Source: Duncaniella sp.
GTDB taxonomy: Bacteria; Bacteroidota; Bacteroidia; Bacteroidales; Muribaculaceae
DNA length: 6,796 nucleotides
Assembly: GCA_022511285.1 (NCBI GenBank)
Contig: JAFLRW010000100.1
Coordinates: forward strand, 1 to 6,796
Direction: 5' to 3'
This document shows positions 1 to 5,933 of the stretch, piece after piece. Under the pieces are notes generated by a model. That model did no database searches. It was not told the DNA's origin and saw nothing but the letters and a program-made list of their open reading frames with translations. Position 1 is the stretch's first letter. Each line of letters starts with the position of its first letter. The translations under genes and the position numbers were made by a program.

Positions 1-1
1 C

Positions 2-532
2 GATATAAACTATGCTAAAGAGAAGCGCAAGAAGATAAAGTTAGTGGCACAGGTGGTGAAAATCTCTGAAGACAAGTTTACTATGTTCGTGATGCCGGAG
101 TTTGTCGCTCCGTCGAGATATATCTATAGCGTTGACGACGAATATAACGGCATAGTGATTCGCGGAGAGTGCTATGACCGCCAGTTTATGTTTGGCAAGG
201 GTGCCGGCTCCCTACCCACAGCTTCGTCAATCCTATCCGATGTCATGGCACGCATCCACGGCTATAAATATGAATACAAAAAGATGAGCTATTCGGGGCG
301 GCCTGCATACACTACCGATCTTCGTATGAAAGTCTACATTCGCTATACTCATACACCGGTGACCGACATCCTCCCATTTAAAAAAATCCACGAGCGCTAT
401 CTCGCCGACAGCACCAACTATGTGATAGGCGAAATACTGCTTACTGATTTGATAACCCACAGAGCTGAACTCAATTCACCCGACGTATTCCTCGTCAACC
501 TCCCCACCCTTTTCGAAGACACTGCAGAATGA
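2..532 (+). CDS. hom: Homoserine dehydrogenase, C-terminal part (5' end outside window)
   Basis: Homoserine dehydrogenase reduces aspartate semialdehyde to homoserine with NAD(P)H in the cytoplasm, at the branch to threonine and methionine. The reading frame is open to the left edge, so the GTG at 44 is an internal valine codon and not the start. The first visible residues, DINYAKEKRKKIKLVAQ, match the family's 'DI-YA-x-KLVA' stretch at the catalytic-domain to C-terminal transition. The glycine-rich signature GKGAGSLPTASSILSDV lies at visible residues 65-81 (nt 194-244). About 95 residues follow this signature. That excludes the bifunctional aspartokinase-homoserine dehydrogenase (ThrA) type, which ends soon after it, and fits a monofunctional enzyme with a C-terminal extension in the place of the usual ACT domain. 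The extension (LRMKVYIRYTHTP..., NYVIGEILL) has ACT-like beta-strand character but I cannot confirm the fold. The NAD(P)-binding N-terminal domain is not in view. The gene ends in TGA, one base before the next gene's promoter box. Confidence 0.88.
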   Translation, partial: DINYAKEKRKKIKLVAQVVKISEDKFTMFVMPEFVAPSRYIYSVDDEYNGIVIRGECYDRQFMFGKGAGSLPTASSILSDVMARIHGYKYEYKKMSYSGRPAYTTDLRMKVYIRYTHTPVTDILPFKKIHERYLADSTNYVIGEILLTDLITHRAELNSPDVFLVNLPTLFEDTAE

Positions 533-533
533 T

Positions 534-541
534 TAACTTTG
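534..541 (+). promoter_or_regulatory. Bacteroidota -7 promoter box TAACTTTG for the TIGR04076-like gene
   Basis: TAACTTTG matches TAnnTTTG, the -7 element read by the Bacteroidota primary sigma factor. It begins one base after the TGA of the upstream gene. Transcription would start a few bases downstream, near 545-550, leaving a leader of only about 13-18 nt before ATG 563. The -33 region is weak: a TTTT run at 510-513 is the nearest match. The box overlaps the alternative TTG start at 539, which makes that start unlikely because it would lie upstream of the transcript. Confidence 0.6.
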
Positions 542-562
542 CAGAAAGTTTCATACTATAAC

Positions 563-949
563 ATGGATAGACGAAGATTCTGTAAGATAGCAGCTCTTGC
601 TGCCGGATCTATTGCGCTCGACTCGTTCTCGGCCCGAGGCAATAATGTCAGGGGGACTGTCGGGATAAAAGGCCATGCCACAGTGATTAGGCGAGAGTGT
701 TATGAGGATTTGCAAAGCCTCTATCTTGACGACCCAGAACGTGGGGCTTGCAGCCTCTTCACTCCGGGCGAGCAATTCAACCTGTCGGCCGGATGCCCGG
801 AAGGATTCTGCCCTTTGGCCTGGGAAAGCATCAAACTTGCTGTTGAAGCTGCGGCTCACTGCCCTGACAATCCCGGCGAGAAGGGGGTAATCATCACATC
901 CTGTCCCGATGGGACACGGCCCGTGATATTCCGCATCGACACCCACTAA
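563..949 (+). CDS. TIGR04076 family-like protein with twin-arginine type leader, function unknown
   Basis: A 128-residue protein of unknown biochemical role. The C-terminal two thirds resemble the TIGR04076 family: GACSLFTPGEQF (residues 61-72), CPEGFCPLAWESI (78-90) and SCPDGTRPVIF (113-123) correspond to that family's 'GPCPxFKEGQEF', 'MPEGFCxWAW' and 'CTDGLRPVIF' blocks as I recall them. Cysteines fall at 7, 46, 63, 78, 83, 100 and 114; several lie in the conserved blocks, so metal or cofactor binding is possible but unproven. The N-terminus, MDRRRFCKIAALAAGSIAL, has consecutive arginines followed by F and a short mildly hydrophobic stretch, like a Tat export signal; cleavage near SFSA-RG (residues 21-26) is plausible. 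I chose ATG 563 over the in-frame TTG 539 because the promoter box covers 539 and because ATG 563 puts the arginines at the very N-terminus. It probably has its own promoter rather than depending on hom. No strong terminator of its own is seen; the hairpin at 962-1006 may help. Confidence 0.72.
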   Translation: MDRRRFCKIAALAAGSIALDSFSARGNNVRGTVGIKGHATVIRRECYEDLQSLYLDDPERGACSLFTPGEQFNLSAGCPEGFCPLAWESIKLAVEAAAHCPDNPGEKGVIITSCPDGTRPVIFRIDTH

Positions 950-956
950 CAGCCTG

Positions 957-1006
957 AAAACAATTCGCCCCCGCTACTCTCGGCATAAGAGTTTCGGAGG
1001 CGAATT
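957..1006 (-). terminator. Intrinsic terminator of rnpB
   Basis: A 12-bp stem (962-973 with 995-1006) is topped by a second 5-bp stem (976-980 with 988-992) and a 7-nt loop. Read on the minus strand it is followed, after one G, by UUUU (960-957). The pair 970/998 is G·U on the minus strand but a C/A mismatch on the plus strand, and no T run follows it on the plus strand, so the functional orientation is minus, ending rnpB about 10 nt past its P1 helix. It may still slow plus-strand readthrough from the TIGR04076-like gene, whose stop is at 947-949. Confidence 0.75.
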
Positions 1007-1015
1007 ATATAAAAG

Positions 1016-1448
1016 AGCAGCAGGACTATAAGCCGGGTTATGTCGACGCAACACTTCTGCCAGGCAAGCTGATAGGTTATTGCGACGGTCGCGGTCATTT
1101 ATCTATGTGGCGCCTTGCCCTTACAGGCTCGGCACTCGAGCAGCCTACCCCCCGGCAATGGACGAGCAGCCCATTGCGTCAATCACTCCGAAGAGGAAGA
1201 CGCCTGCCGGTATACTTGGCCTTGCAACCCATAAGACGTGCGGCATACTGTGTCGCCACAGCACCCGGTGGGCTCTTACCCCGCCTTTTCACCCTTACCC
1301 TGTTACGGGCGGTTATTTTCTGTCACGCTACTCTGCCGTCGCCGACAGCTCACTGTTAGAGAGTATGGTGCTCTGTGTTGCCCGGACTGTCCTCTTGCCG
1401 CTCCGGCCCCGGGGAGCCATCGGCAAGCGACACGACCATCCTGCTGCC
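1016..1448 (-). ncRNA. rnpB: RNase P RNA, bacterial type A
   Basis: The catalytic RNA of RNase P, which removes the 5' leader of pre-tRNAs. On the minus strand I recognise, in order: the P1 5' arm GCAGCAGGA (1447-1439); a P3-like hairpin (1427-1394; stems CTTGCC/GGCAAG and GCTCC/GGAGC); the conserved region GAGGACAGTCCGGGC (1394-1380); GGGTAAGAGCCCACCG around 1280-1265; a CTGTG-GCGA-CACAG hairpin with a GNRA loop; GCAAGGCCAAG (about 1225-1215); GGGTAGGCTGCTCGAG (about 1150-1135); ATAGATAAATGACCGC (1106-1091); ACATAACCCGGCTTAT (1043-1028), the P4 3' strand; and the P1 3' arm TCCTGCTGC (1025-1017). P1 has 9 Watson-Crick pairs plus a G·U at 1448/1016, which fixes the ends. About 433 nt is long for the class (usually 350-400). 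One base in the first conserved region differs from the usual GAGGAAAGTCC. The open reading frames across this region on the plus strand are not genes. Confidence 0.96.
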
Positions 1449-1470
1449 ATAATGTCAATGCTCTGTAGTG

Positions 1471-1478
1471 CAAAGGTA
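1471..1478 (-). promoter_or_regulatory. -7 promoter box TACCTTTG of rnpB
   Basis: On the minus strand TACCTTTG matches TAnnTTTG exactly. It lies 22 nt upstream of the RNase P RNA P1 helix, so transcription would start near 1465 and leave a short 5' leader (about 15-18 nt) for trimming. A TTTT run roughly 19 bases upstream is the best -33 candidate; a clean TTG is not at the expected spacing. The nine-base string CTACCTTTG recurs at the purM promoter. Confidence 0.7.
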
Positions 1479-1531
1479 GCTATTAATTTTCAAACTGAAA
1501 AGCTGCCGTGAAATTAATCAATCGGATTTTT

Positions 1532-1571
1532 TACCGTTTGAGAGATTTTTCTTATTTTTACACTGATTTTG
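1532..1571 (+). promoter_or_regulatory. Possible priA promoter region
   Basis: No perfect TAnnTTTG box occurs between rnpB and priA on the plus strand. The best candidate is TGATTTTG at 1564-1571, seven of eight conserved or free positions, with a TTG at 1538-1540 upstream at a spacing of 23 (somewhat long). It would give a leader of about 30 nt. TACCGTTTG at 1532-1540 resembles the box but with three bases between TA and TTTG. This is a weak call. Confidence 0.25.
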
Positions 1572-1608
1572 GAAAATTGCTCCAACAGAAACAGTCTATT
1601 GTAGTATT

Positions 1609-4080
1609 ATGTATGCTGAGGTGTTAGTTCCTGTGCCTATTTATGGGACATTTACATATAGTATTCCCGCTGAAATGGAGAGTGCTATACGTGTGGGGCA
1701 TCGTGTCATCGTGCCGTTCGGAAGGAGAAAGAGCTACACCGGAATTGTGACTAATCTGACCCCCATCGGCCCTCAGGATTATGAGGTCAAGCGTATCTCA
1801 ATGCTTATAGACGATGGGCCGGTGGTGCGTCATCCGCAATTAAAATTCTGGGAATGGATTGCCGACTATTACCTCTGTTCGCCCGGCGAGGTGTATCGCG
1901 CGGCGATGCCTTCGGGGTTGAAGATTGAAAGTGAAACTTATATATCTCCTGTGAAAGGATATGAACAGGATGACAATTCTCGCCTCACCGACAAAGAGCT
2001 TGCCGTTTTGAATGCCCTGCTCGAATGTGGTGAGAAAAAAATTACTCTTGAAAAATTGTCTCGACTGTCGGGAATAGCCACCGTGGGTACGACGGTCAAT
2101 GCCCTGCTCGGCAAAGGAGCGGTAATGATAGCAGAGAATCTTGTGGAACGCTATCACGCCCGCCGAGAGACATATGTGCGTATGGCCATTCCTCGAGCAG
2201 ACAGTGAGGCGTTGCGGCGGGCTTACGAAGCTGTGCGGAAGGGGTCGAGCCGTGAGGCTGTATTGATGACACTGATTGAACTGTCAGGATTCCTGAAGCA
2301 GTCAGTCAACACACCGCTCGAGGTGACACGCGATGAACTGCTGGAGCGCAGCGGTGCCACGACAGCGGCTGTTGCTGCTCTTGCCGCAAAGGGTCTTGTA
2401 GAGGTGTATCATCGCGAGGTGAACCGATTTAGCTACTCCAGCAAAGGATCTGGCATCCTCCCCACTCTATCCGATGCTCAAAGCCGTGCATTAGCCGATA
2501 TTCATCGAGCCTGGCTGGAAAAGAGTGTGTGCCTGCTGCGCGGTGTGACTTCGAGTGGAAAAACAGAAATTTACATTCATCTTATTGATGCGGCCTTACG
2601 GTTAGGCAAACAAGCTCTTTTCTTAGTGCCCGAGATAGCCCTCACCACTCAACTCACCTTAAGGCTTCAGCGAGTGTTTGGAGACAAGGTGATAATTTAT
2701 CACTCAAAGTTCTCCGACAACGAACGTGTAGAAATCTGGAAACGTTTGCTAAGAGATTCGAGCCCCTGTGTGGTTATCGGAGCACGCTCGGCAGTTTTCC
2801 TCCCTTTTGCCCGATTGGGACTGGTGATTGTCGATGAAGAACATGAGCCGTCATACAAACAACAAGACCCCGCCCCGCGCTACAATGGACGCGATGCAGC
2901 AATAGTGCTTGCATCGATGCACGGGGCCAAAACCCTGCTCGGGAGTGCAACACCCGCCATCGAGACCTACTGGAAAGGGCTCAGCGGGCGTTTCGGCCTT
3001 GTAGAGCTAACTGAACGCTATTCCGGAGTCGCACTGCCGCAGATGGAACTCATTGATATGACCGAAGCGCGCAAGAAGGGGCAGGTTGACGGCATTTTTT
3101 CGCTCACAACACGGCGGCTTGTAAACAGTGCACTTGAGCAGGGACACCAAGCCATCCTGTTTCTTAATCGCAGAGGGTATGCCCCGGTGGCGCGATGCAA
3201 GCAGTGTGGATATGTGCCTAAATGCAAACAATGTGACGTCTCGCTGACATATCACCGACGGTTTGACCGGCTTGTATGCCACTATTGCGGCACACCATAT
3301 GAGGTCCCGTCTGTTTGCCCGGCCTGCAAGGAACCGTCAATAGAGGTGCTCGGCTATGGCACCGAACGTATTGAAGAAGAGGTAGAGCAGGCTTTTCCCG
3401 GCACACCTATAGCCAGGATGGATTTAGACACCACACGCAACAAAGAGGGGTACGATAACATTATCCGCGATTTTTCAGAAGGAAAATCAAAGATACTTGT
3501 CGGGACGCAGATGGTGACGAAAGGATTGGACTTCGGAAATGTCAGCGTGGTGAGCGTGGTCAATGCCGACAGCATCATCAACTTTCCCGACTTCCGCTCA
3601 ACAGAGAGGGCGTTTAATATGATTGAGCAGGTGGCCGGACGCGCCGGACGCAAAAATGGCGATGGTGTGGTGTCAATACAAACCTATTCCCCGGCTCACC
3701 CGATATTTCCATACCTTCTGACCCACGACTATTTCGGATATTATAACGCAGAGCTGGCCGAGAGGGAACGTTACGCCTATCCTCCGTTTGTGAGAATAAT
3801 TTATATATACATCAAGCATAAGGAGCCTGCTGCTGCCGAGAGCATAGCCAACGCTATGGCTGCCGGACTTCGCACTCAATTAGGCAATCGTGTCAACGGT
3901 CCGGAGGAGCCTGTTGTGGCTCGTGTGCAGAACTATTATATCCGCCGCATAATGCTCAAGGTTGAGACTACTGCTTCGATATCAAAAGTCAAGGAGATAC
4001 TAAGACAACTTAAAATAGAGATGACCGCACGACGTTTGCTGTCAGGTGCGGTCATCTATCAAGACGTTGACCCGGTTTAA
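1609..4080 (+). CDS. priA: Primosomal protein N' (replication restart helicase PriA)
   Basis: PriA is a 3'-5' superfamily 2 DNA helicase that recognises stalled or repaired forks and reloads the replicative helicase. At 823 aa it is longer than the E. coli protein (732 aa). The N-terminal 3'-DNA-binding domain (residues 1-about 110, starting YAEVLVPVPIYGTFTY) is followed by a winged-helix-like stretch (about 120-270). Helicase lobe 1 carries Walker A GVTSSGKT (312-319), DEEH (409-412) and GSATP (445-449). The zinc-binding insert has eight cysteines: 530, 533, 539, 542, 557, 560, 570, 573. Lobe 2 includes LVGTQMVTKGLDF (630-642) and the GRAGR arginine motif (677-681). The C-terminal domain ends in the usual DVDP (819-822). 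All key residues are present, so it should be active. ATG 1609 is preceded by an AT-rich leader without Shine-Dalgarno, typical of Bacteroidota. It is divergent from rnpB and convergent with the lipoprotein gene, 23 bp away. Confidence 0.97.
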   Translation: MYAEVLVPVPIYGTFTYSIPAEMESAIRVGHRVIVPFGRRKSYTGIVTNLTPIGPQDYEVKRISMLIDDGPVVRHPQLKFWEWIADYYLCSPGEVYRAAMPSGLKIESETYISPVKGYEQDDNSRLTDKELAVLNALLECGEKKITLEKLSRLSGIATVGTTVNALLGKGAVMIAENLVERYHARRETYVRMAIPRADSEALRRAYEAVRKGSSREAVLMTLIELSGFLKQSVNTPLEVTRDELLERSGATTAAVAALAAKGLVEVYHREVNRFSYSSKGSGILPTLSDAQSRALADIHRAWLEKSVCLLRGVTSSGKTEIYIHLIDAALRLGKQALFLVPEIALTTQLTLRLQRVFGDKVIIYHSKFSDNERVEIWKRLLRDSSPCVVIGARSAVFLPFARLGLVIVDEEHEPSYKQQDPAPRYNGRDAAIVLASMHGAKTLLGSATPAIETYWKGLSGRFGLVELTERYSGVALPQMELIDMTEARKKGQVDGIFSLTTRRLVNSALEQGHQAILFLNRRGYAPVARCKQCGYVPKCKQCDVSLTYHRRFDRLVCHYCGTPYEVPSVCPACKEPSIEVLGYGTERIEEEVEQAFPGTPIARMDLDTTRNKEGYDNIIRDFSEGKSKILVGTQMVTKGLDFGNVSVVSVVNADSIINFPDFRSTERAFNMIEQVAGRAGRKNGDGVVSIQTYSPAHPIFPYLLTHDYFGYYNAELAERERYAYPPFVRIIYIYIKHKEPAAAESIANAMAAGLRTQLGNRVNGPEEPVVARVQNYYIRRIMLKVETTASISKVKEILRQLKIEMTARRLLSGAVIYQDVDPV
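4012..4057 (-). terminator. Candidate terminator of the purM-lipoprotein unit, inside priA
   Basis: A perfect 12-bp inverted repeat (4019-4030 with 4046-4057, AGATGACCGCAC and its complement) encloses a 15-nt loop. On the minus strand the stem is followed by CTATTTTAAG, a modest U-rich tail (UUUU at 4015-4012); on the plus strand no T run follows. It starts 47 nt past the end of the minus-strand lipoprotein gene at 4104, a sensible distance for its terminator. It lies wholly within priA codons (about residues 804-817), so the same bases also encode the helicase C-terminus. The tail is interrupted, so efficiency is uncertain. Confidence 0.5.
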
Positions 4081-4110
4081 GGCCCGGGAAGTGGAGATAA
4101 GCCTTATTTT
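4078..4110 (+). terminator. Weak candidate terminator of priA, containing both stop codons
   Basis: TAAGGC (4078-4083) and GCCTTA (4101-4106) form a 6-bp stem with a 17-nt loop, followed directly by TTTT (4107-4110) on the plus strand. The left arm includes the priA stop TAA and the right arm includes the complement of the opposing gene's stop. A competing 5-bp stem, CCCGG/CCGGG (4071-4075 with 4084-4088), overlaps it. The stem is short, so this is tentative. Confidence 0.3.
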
Positions 4111-4649
4111 GCAGCCATTAGCTCAAAAGGAACAGAGGCACGATAAGCCATCAGGCCGGCCTCATCAACAGGCACAATGACGCGCGACCCGTCAGCTGCG
4201 GGCATCGACACGTGATTGGCATCGACAAATGTCATAAGCTCATAAGATGAGCCATCTTCAAGAGCCACTGACCACGATGAAGCGACAGCGTCAAAATCAA
4301 GACGCATTGAGCGGCCATCGGTCTGAGATGTAATGGTGTAACCCTTGCCATCACACTCCACCAAATAGCGTCCATCCTCACCGTCGATTATCTTTTTCCC
4401 TTTGGCCATAGGGTTATCGCCGCTCCAAAACTCAATGGAATTGAGCACTATGACATCTGCCAGAAGAGACACTTCGTAGACCGGAAGAATGCATAGACCA
4501 ATGAACACCAATTCATTGACAATCTTATCTCCCACCTGCTGATTCCAGCTCAACAACTTATGGGACAGAGAAAAGCTTCCTAAACAAGAAGTGGTGGATG
4601 CGCCAAAGAGGGCAATAATAAGAGCTATAGGGATAAGTTTCTTTTTCAT
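4104..4649 (-). CDS. DUF3332-like lipoprotein, function unknown
   Basis: A 181-residue predicted lipoprotein. The leader MKKKLIPIALIIALFG ends in TTSC with the lipid-attachment cysteine at residue 22, so the protein should be exported and membrane anchored. Residues 22-80 (CLGSFSLSHKLLSWNQQVGD, then VNELVFIGLCILPVYEVSLL, then ADVIVLNSIEFWSGDNP) match my memory of the DUF3332 family, in which a short lipoprotein head and an 'ADxIVxNSIEFWxGxNP' block are conserved. A hydrophobic stretch at about 46-69 could sit in or on the membrane. Residues 88-181 form a polar region rich in DG turns (GEDGRYLVECDGKGYTITSQ) that looks like beta strands. The frame is open upstream to a TTG at 4694, but ATG 4649 places the basic residues and signal peptide at the N-terminus, so I use it. 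It lies 41 nt after purM with no promoter box between, suggesting co-transcription. No link to purine synthesis is evident from its sequence. Confidence 0.8.
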   Translation of the reverse strand: MKKKLIPIALIIALFGASTTSCLGSFSLSHKLLSWNQQVGDKIVNELVFIGLCILPVYEVSLLADVIVLNSIEFWSGDNPMAKGKKIIDGEDGRYLVECDGKGYTITSQTDGRSMRLDFDAVASSWSVALEDGSSYELMTFVDANHVSMPAADGSRVIVPVDEAGLMAYRASVPFELMAAK

Positions 4650-4690
4650 AATAGAATAGCTGTTAATGGGATTAGGGATCATTGGGTGAA

Positions 4691-5857
4691 TCAATACTCA
4701 AACACACCGTCGGCAGTTGAGATAGTAAGGCGATTTACCGGTGCATCCTCAACACGGCCAATCACACGAGCCTCTATGCCAAAGCTCTCTGACAATGCAA
4801 TAACATCGTTGGCATAGCGAGGTTCGACGTAAATCTCCATACGATGCCCCATATTAAATACTTTATACATTTCCTCCCACGGCGTGTCACTCTGTCGACG
4901 GATGAGGTCGAAGAGCGGAGGAACGGGGAACATATTATCCTTGATAATATGCTTTCCCTCCACGAAATGGAGCACCTTAGTTTGAGCCCCGCCGGTGCAA
5001 TGGACCATACCATCTATGGCCGGGCGCATTTCGGTGAGCAACCGTTTGATAACAGGCGCATAGGTGCGTGTGGGCGACAAGACAAGCTGTCCGGCTGTGA
5101 GTGGAGTGCCTTCAACAGGATCTGTGAGGCGGCAGGATCCGGAATAAACCAAGTCGGCAGGCACAGCAGCATCAAATGTCTCGGGATACTTCTCGGCAAG
5201 ATATTTTGCAAACACGTCATGTCGGGCCGACGTGAGTCCATTGCTCCCCATTCCGCCGTTATAGACAGTCTCATAGGTGGCTTTGCCAAATGATGCCAAA
5301 CCCACAATCACATCGCCTGCCTTGATATTGGCATTGTCAATCACATCAGCACGGCGCATACGGCAGGTCACCGTAGAGTCAACTATGATGGTGCGCACAA
5401 GGTCGCCCACGTCAGCAGTTTCACCGCCGGTAGAATAGATGCCGACACCCATAGAGCGGAGCGTTTCGAGTAACTCCTCCGTGCCGTTGATGATGGCCGA
5501 AATTACCTCTCCGGGGATGAGATTCTTGTTGCGTCCGATAGTTGACGACACCAGAATATTGTCAGTGGCTCCAACACAAAGGAGGTCGTCAGTGTTCATC
5601 ACCAATGCATCCTGAGCTATGCCGCGCCACACACTCAAGTCACCGGTCTCACGCCAATATGCATAGGCAAGCGACGATTTGGTGCCGGCTCCGTCGGCGT
5701 GCATTATATTACACCACTCAGGGTCGCCCCCAAGAATATCAGGAATAATTTTACAGAACGCACGCGGGAAGATACCCTTGTCAACATTTTTAATAGCATT
5801 GTGCACATCTTCCTTAGAGGCGGAAACCCCTCGGAGATTGTATCGCTTGTCAGTCAT
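4691..5857 (-). CDS. purM: Phosphoribosylformylglycinamidine cyclo-ligase (AIR synthetase)
   Basis: PurM closes the imidazole ring of formylglycinamidine ribonucleotide using ATP to give aminoimidazole ribonucleotide, the fifth step of purine synthesis, in the cytoplasm. The 388-residue protein shows the PurM ATP-binding motif DGAGTK (55-60), the GGETAD block (144-149; GGETAE in E. coli), a GGMGSNGLTSARH segment (201-213) equivalent to the family's 'SNGYSLVRK', and HCTGGAQTK in the C-terminal AIRS domain. It is longer than the E. coli enzyme (about 345 aa), which I associate with the Bacteroidota form. I start at ATG 5857; the in-frame TTG at 5863 is only two codons upstream and has no support. 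Translation ends in TGA at 4693-4691. A promoter box lies 32 nt upstream of the start. The following lipoprotein gene is probably on the same transcript. No other pur gene is in view. Confidence 0.95.
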   Translation of the reverse strand: MTDKRYNLRGVSASKEDVHNAIKNVDKGIFPRAFCKIIPDILGGDPEWCNIMHADGAGTKSSLAYAYWRETGDLSVWRGIAQDALVMNTDDLLCVGATDNILVSSTIGRNKNLIPGEVISAIINGTEELLETLRSMGVGIYSTGGETADVGDLVRTIIVDSTVTCRMRRADVIDNANIKAGDVIVGLASFGKATYETVYNGGMGSNGLTSARHDVFAKYLAEKYPETFDAAVPADLVYSGSCRLTDPVEGTPLTAGQLVLSPTRTYAPVIKRLLTEMRPAIDGMVHCTGGAQTKVLHFVEGKHIIKDNMFPVPPLFDLIRRQSDTPWEEMYKVFNMGHRMEIYVEPRYANDVIALSESFGIEARVIGRVEDAPVNRLTISTADGVFEY

Positions 5858-5889
5858 AATCAAATCGGTGTTGAGTTATTTTACGGCCA

Positions 5890-5897
5890 CAAAGGTA
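5890..5897 (-). promoter_or_regulatory. -7 promoter box TACCTTTG of purM
   Basis: On the minus strand TACCTTTG is an exact TAnnTTTG match, placed in the 76-bp gap between the stress-protein stop (5934) and the purM start (5857). The start of transcription would be near 5884, giving a leader of about 27 nt. There is no clear TTG at the -33 position. No PurR-like palindrome or riboswitch-sized leader is present, so purine control by a leader RNA is unlikely here. Confidence 0.65.
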
Positions 5898-5933
5898 GTG
5901 ATTTTTTGCCACATTTCCTTGGCATGCATCTAA

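Noticed and set aside
44..46. GTG at 44 as the start of the first gene
   Set aside because: The frame stays open to base 2 and the upstream residues (DINYAKEKRKKIKL) match homoserine dehydrogenase, so the gene begins outside the window.
551..946. 131-codon minus-strand frame opposite the TIGR04076-like gene
   Set aside because: The plus-strand frame has family motifs, an ATG and a promoter box; the minus frame has none.
1080..1511. Plus-strand open reading frames of 143, 84 and 76 codons
   Set aside because: They run antisense across the RNase P RNA gene; the conserved RNA motifs on the other strand explain the sequence, and the translations look like no known protein.
4650..4694. N-terminal extension of the lipoprotein from TTG 4694
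   Set aside because: It would put 15 extra residues before a perfect lipoprotein leader starting at ATG 4649.
4844..5293. 149-codon plus-strand frame within purM, and similar frames at 5542-6004 and 6339-6732
   Set aside because: They are antisense shadows of purM and the stress-protein gene, which are unmistakable on the minus strand.
5898..5930. TGCCA/TGGCA hairpin between the stress-protein gene and purM as a terminator
   Set aside because: The six-base T run is on the wrong side: on the minus strand the stem is followed by A residues, and on the plus strand the T run precedes it.
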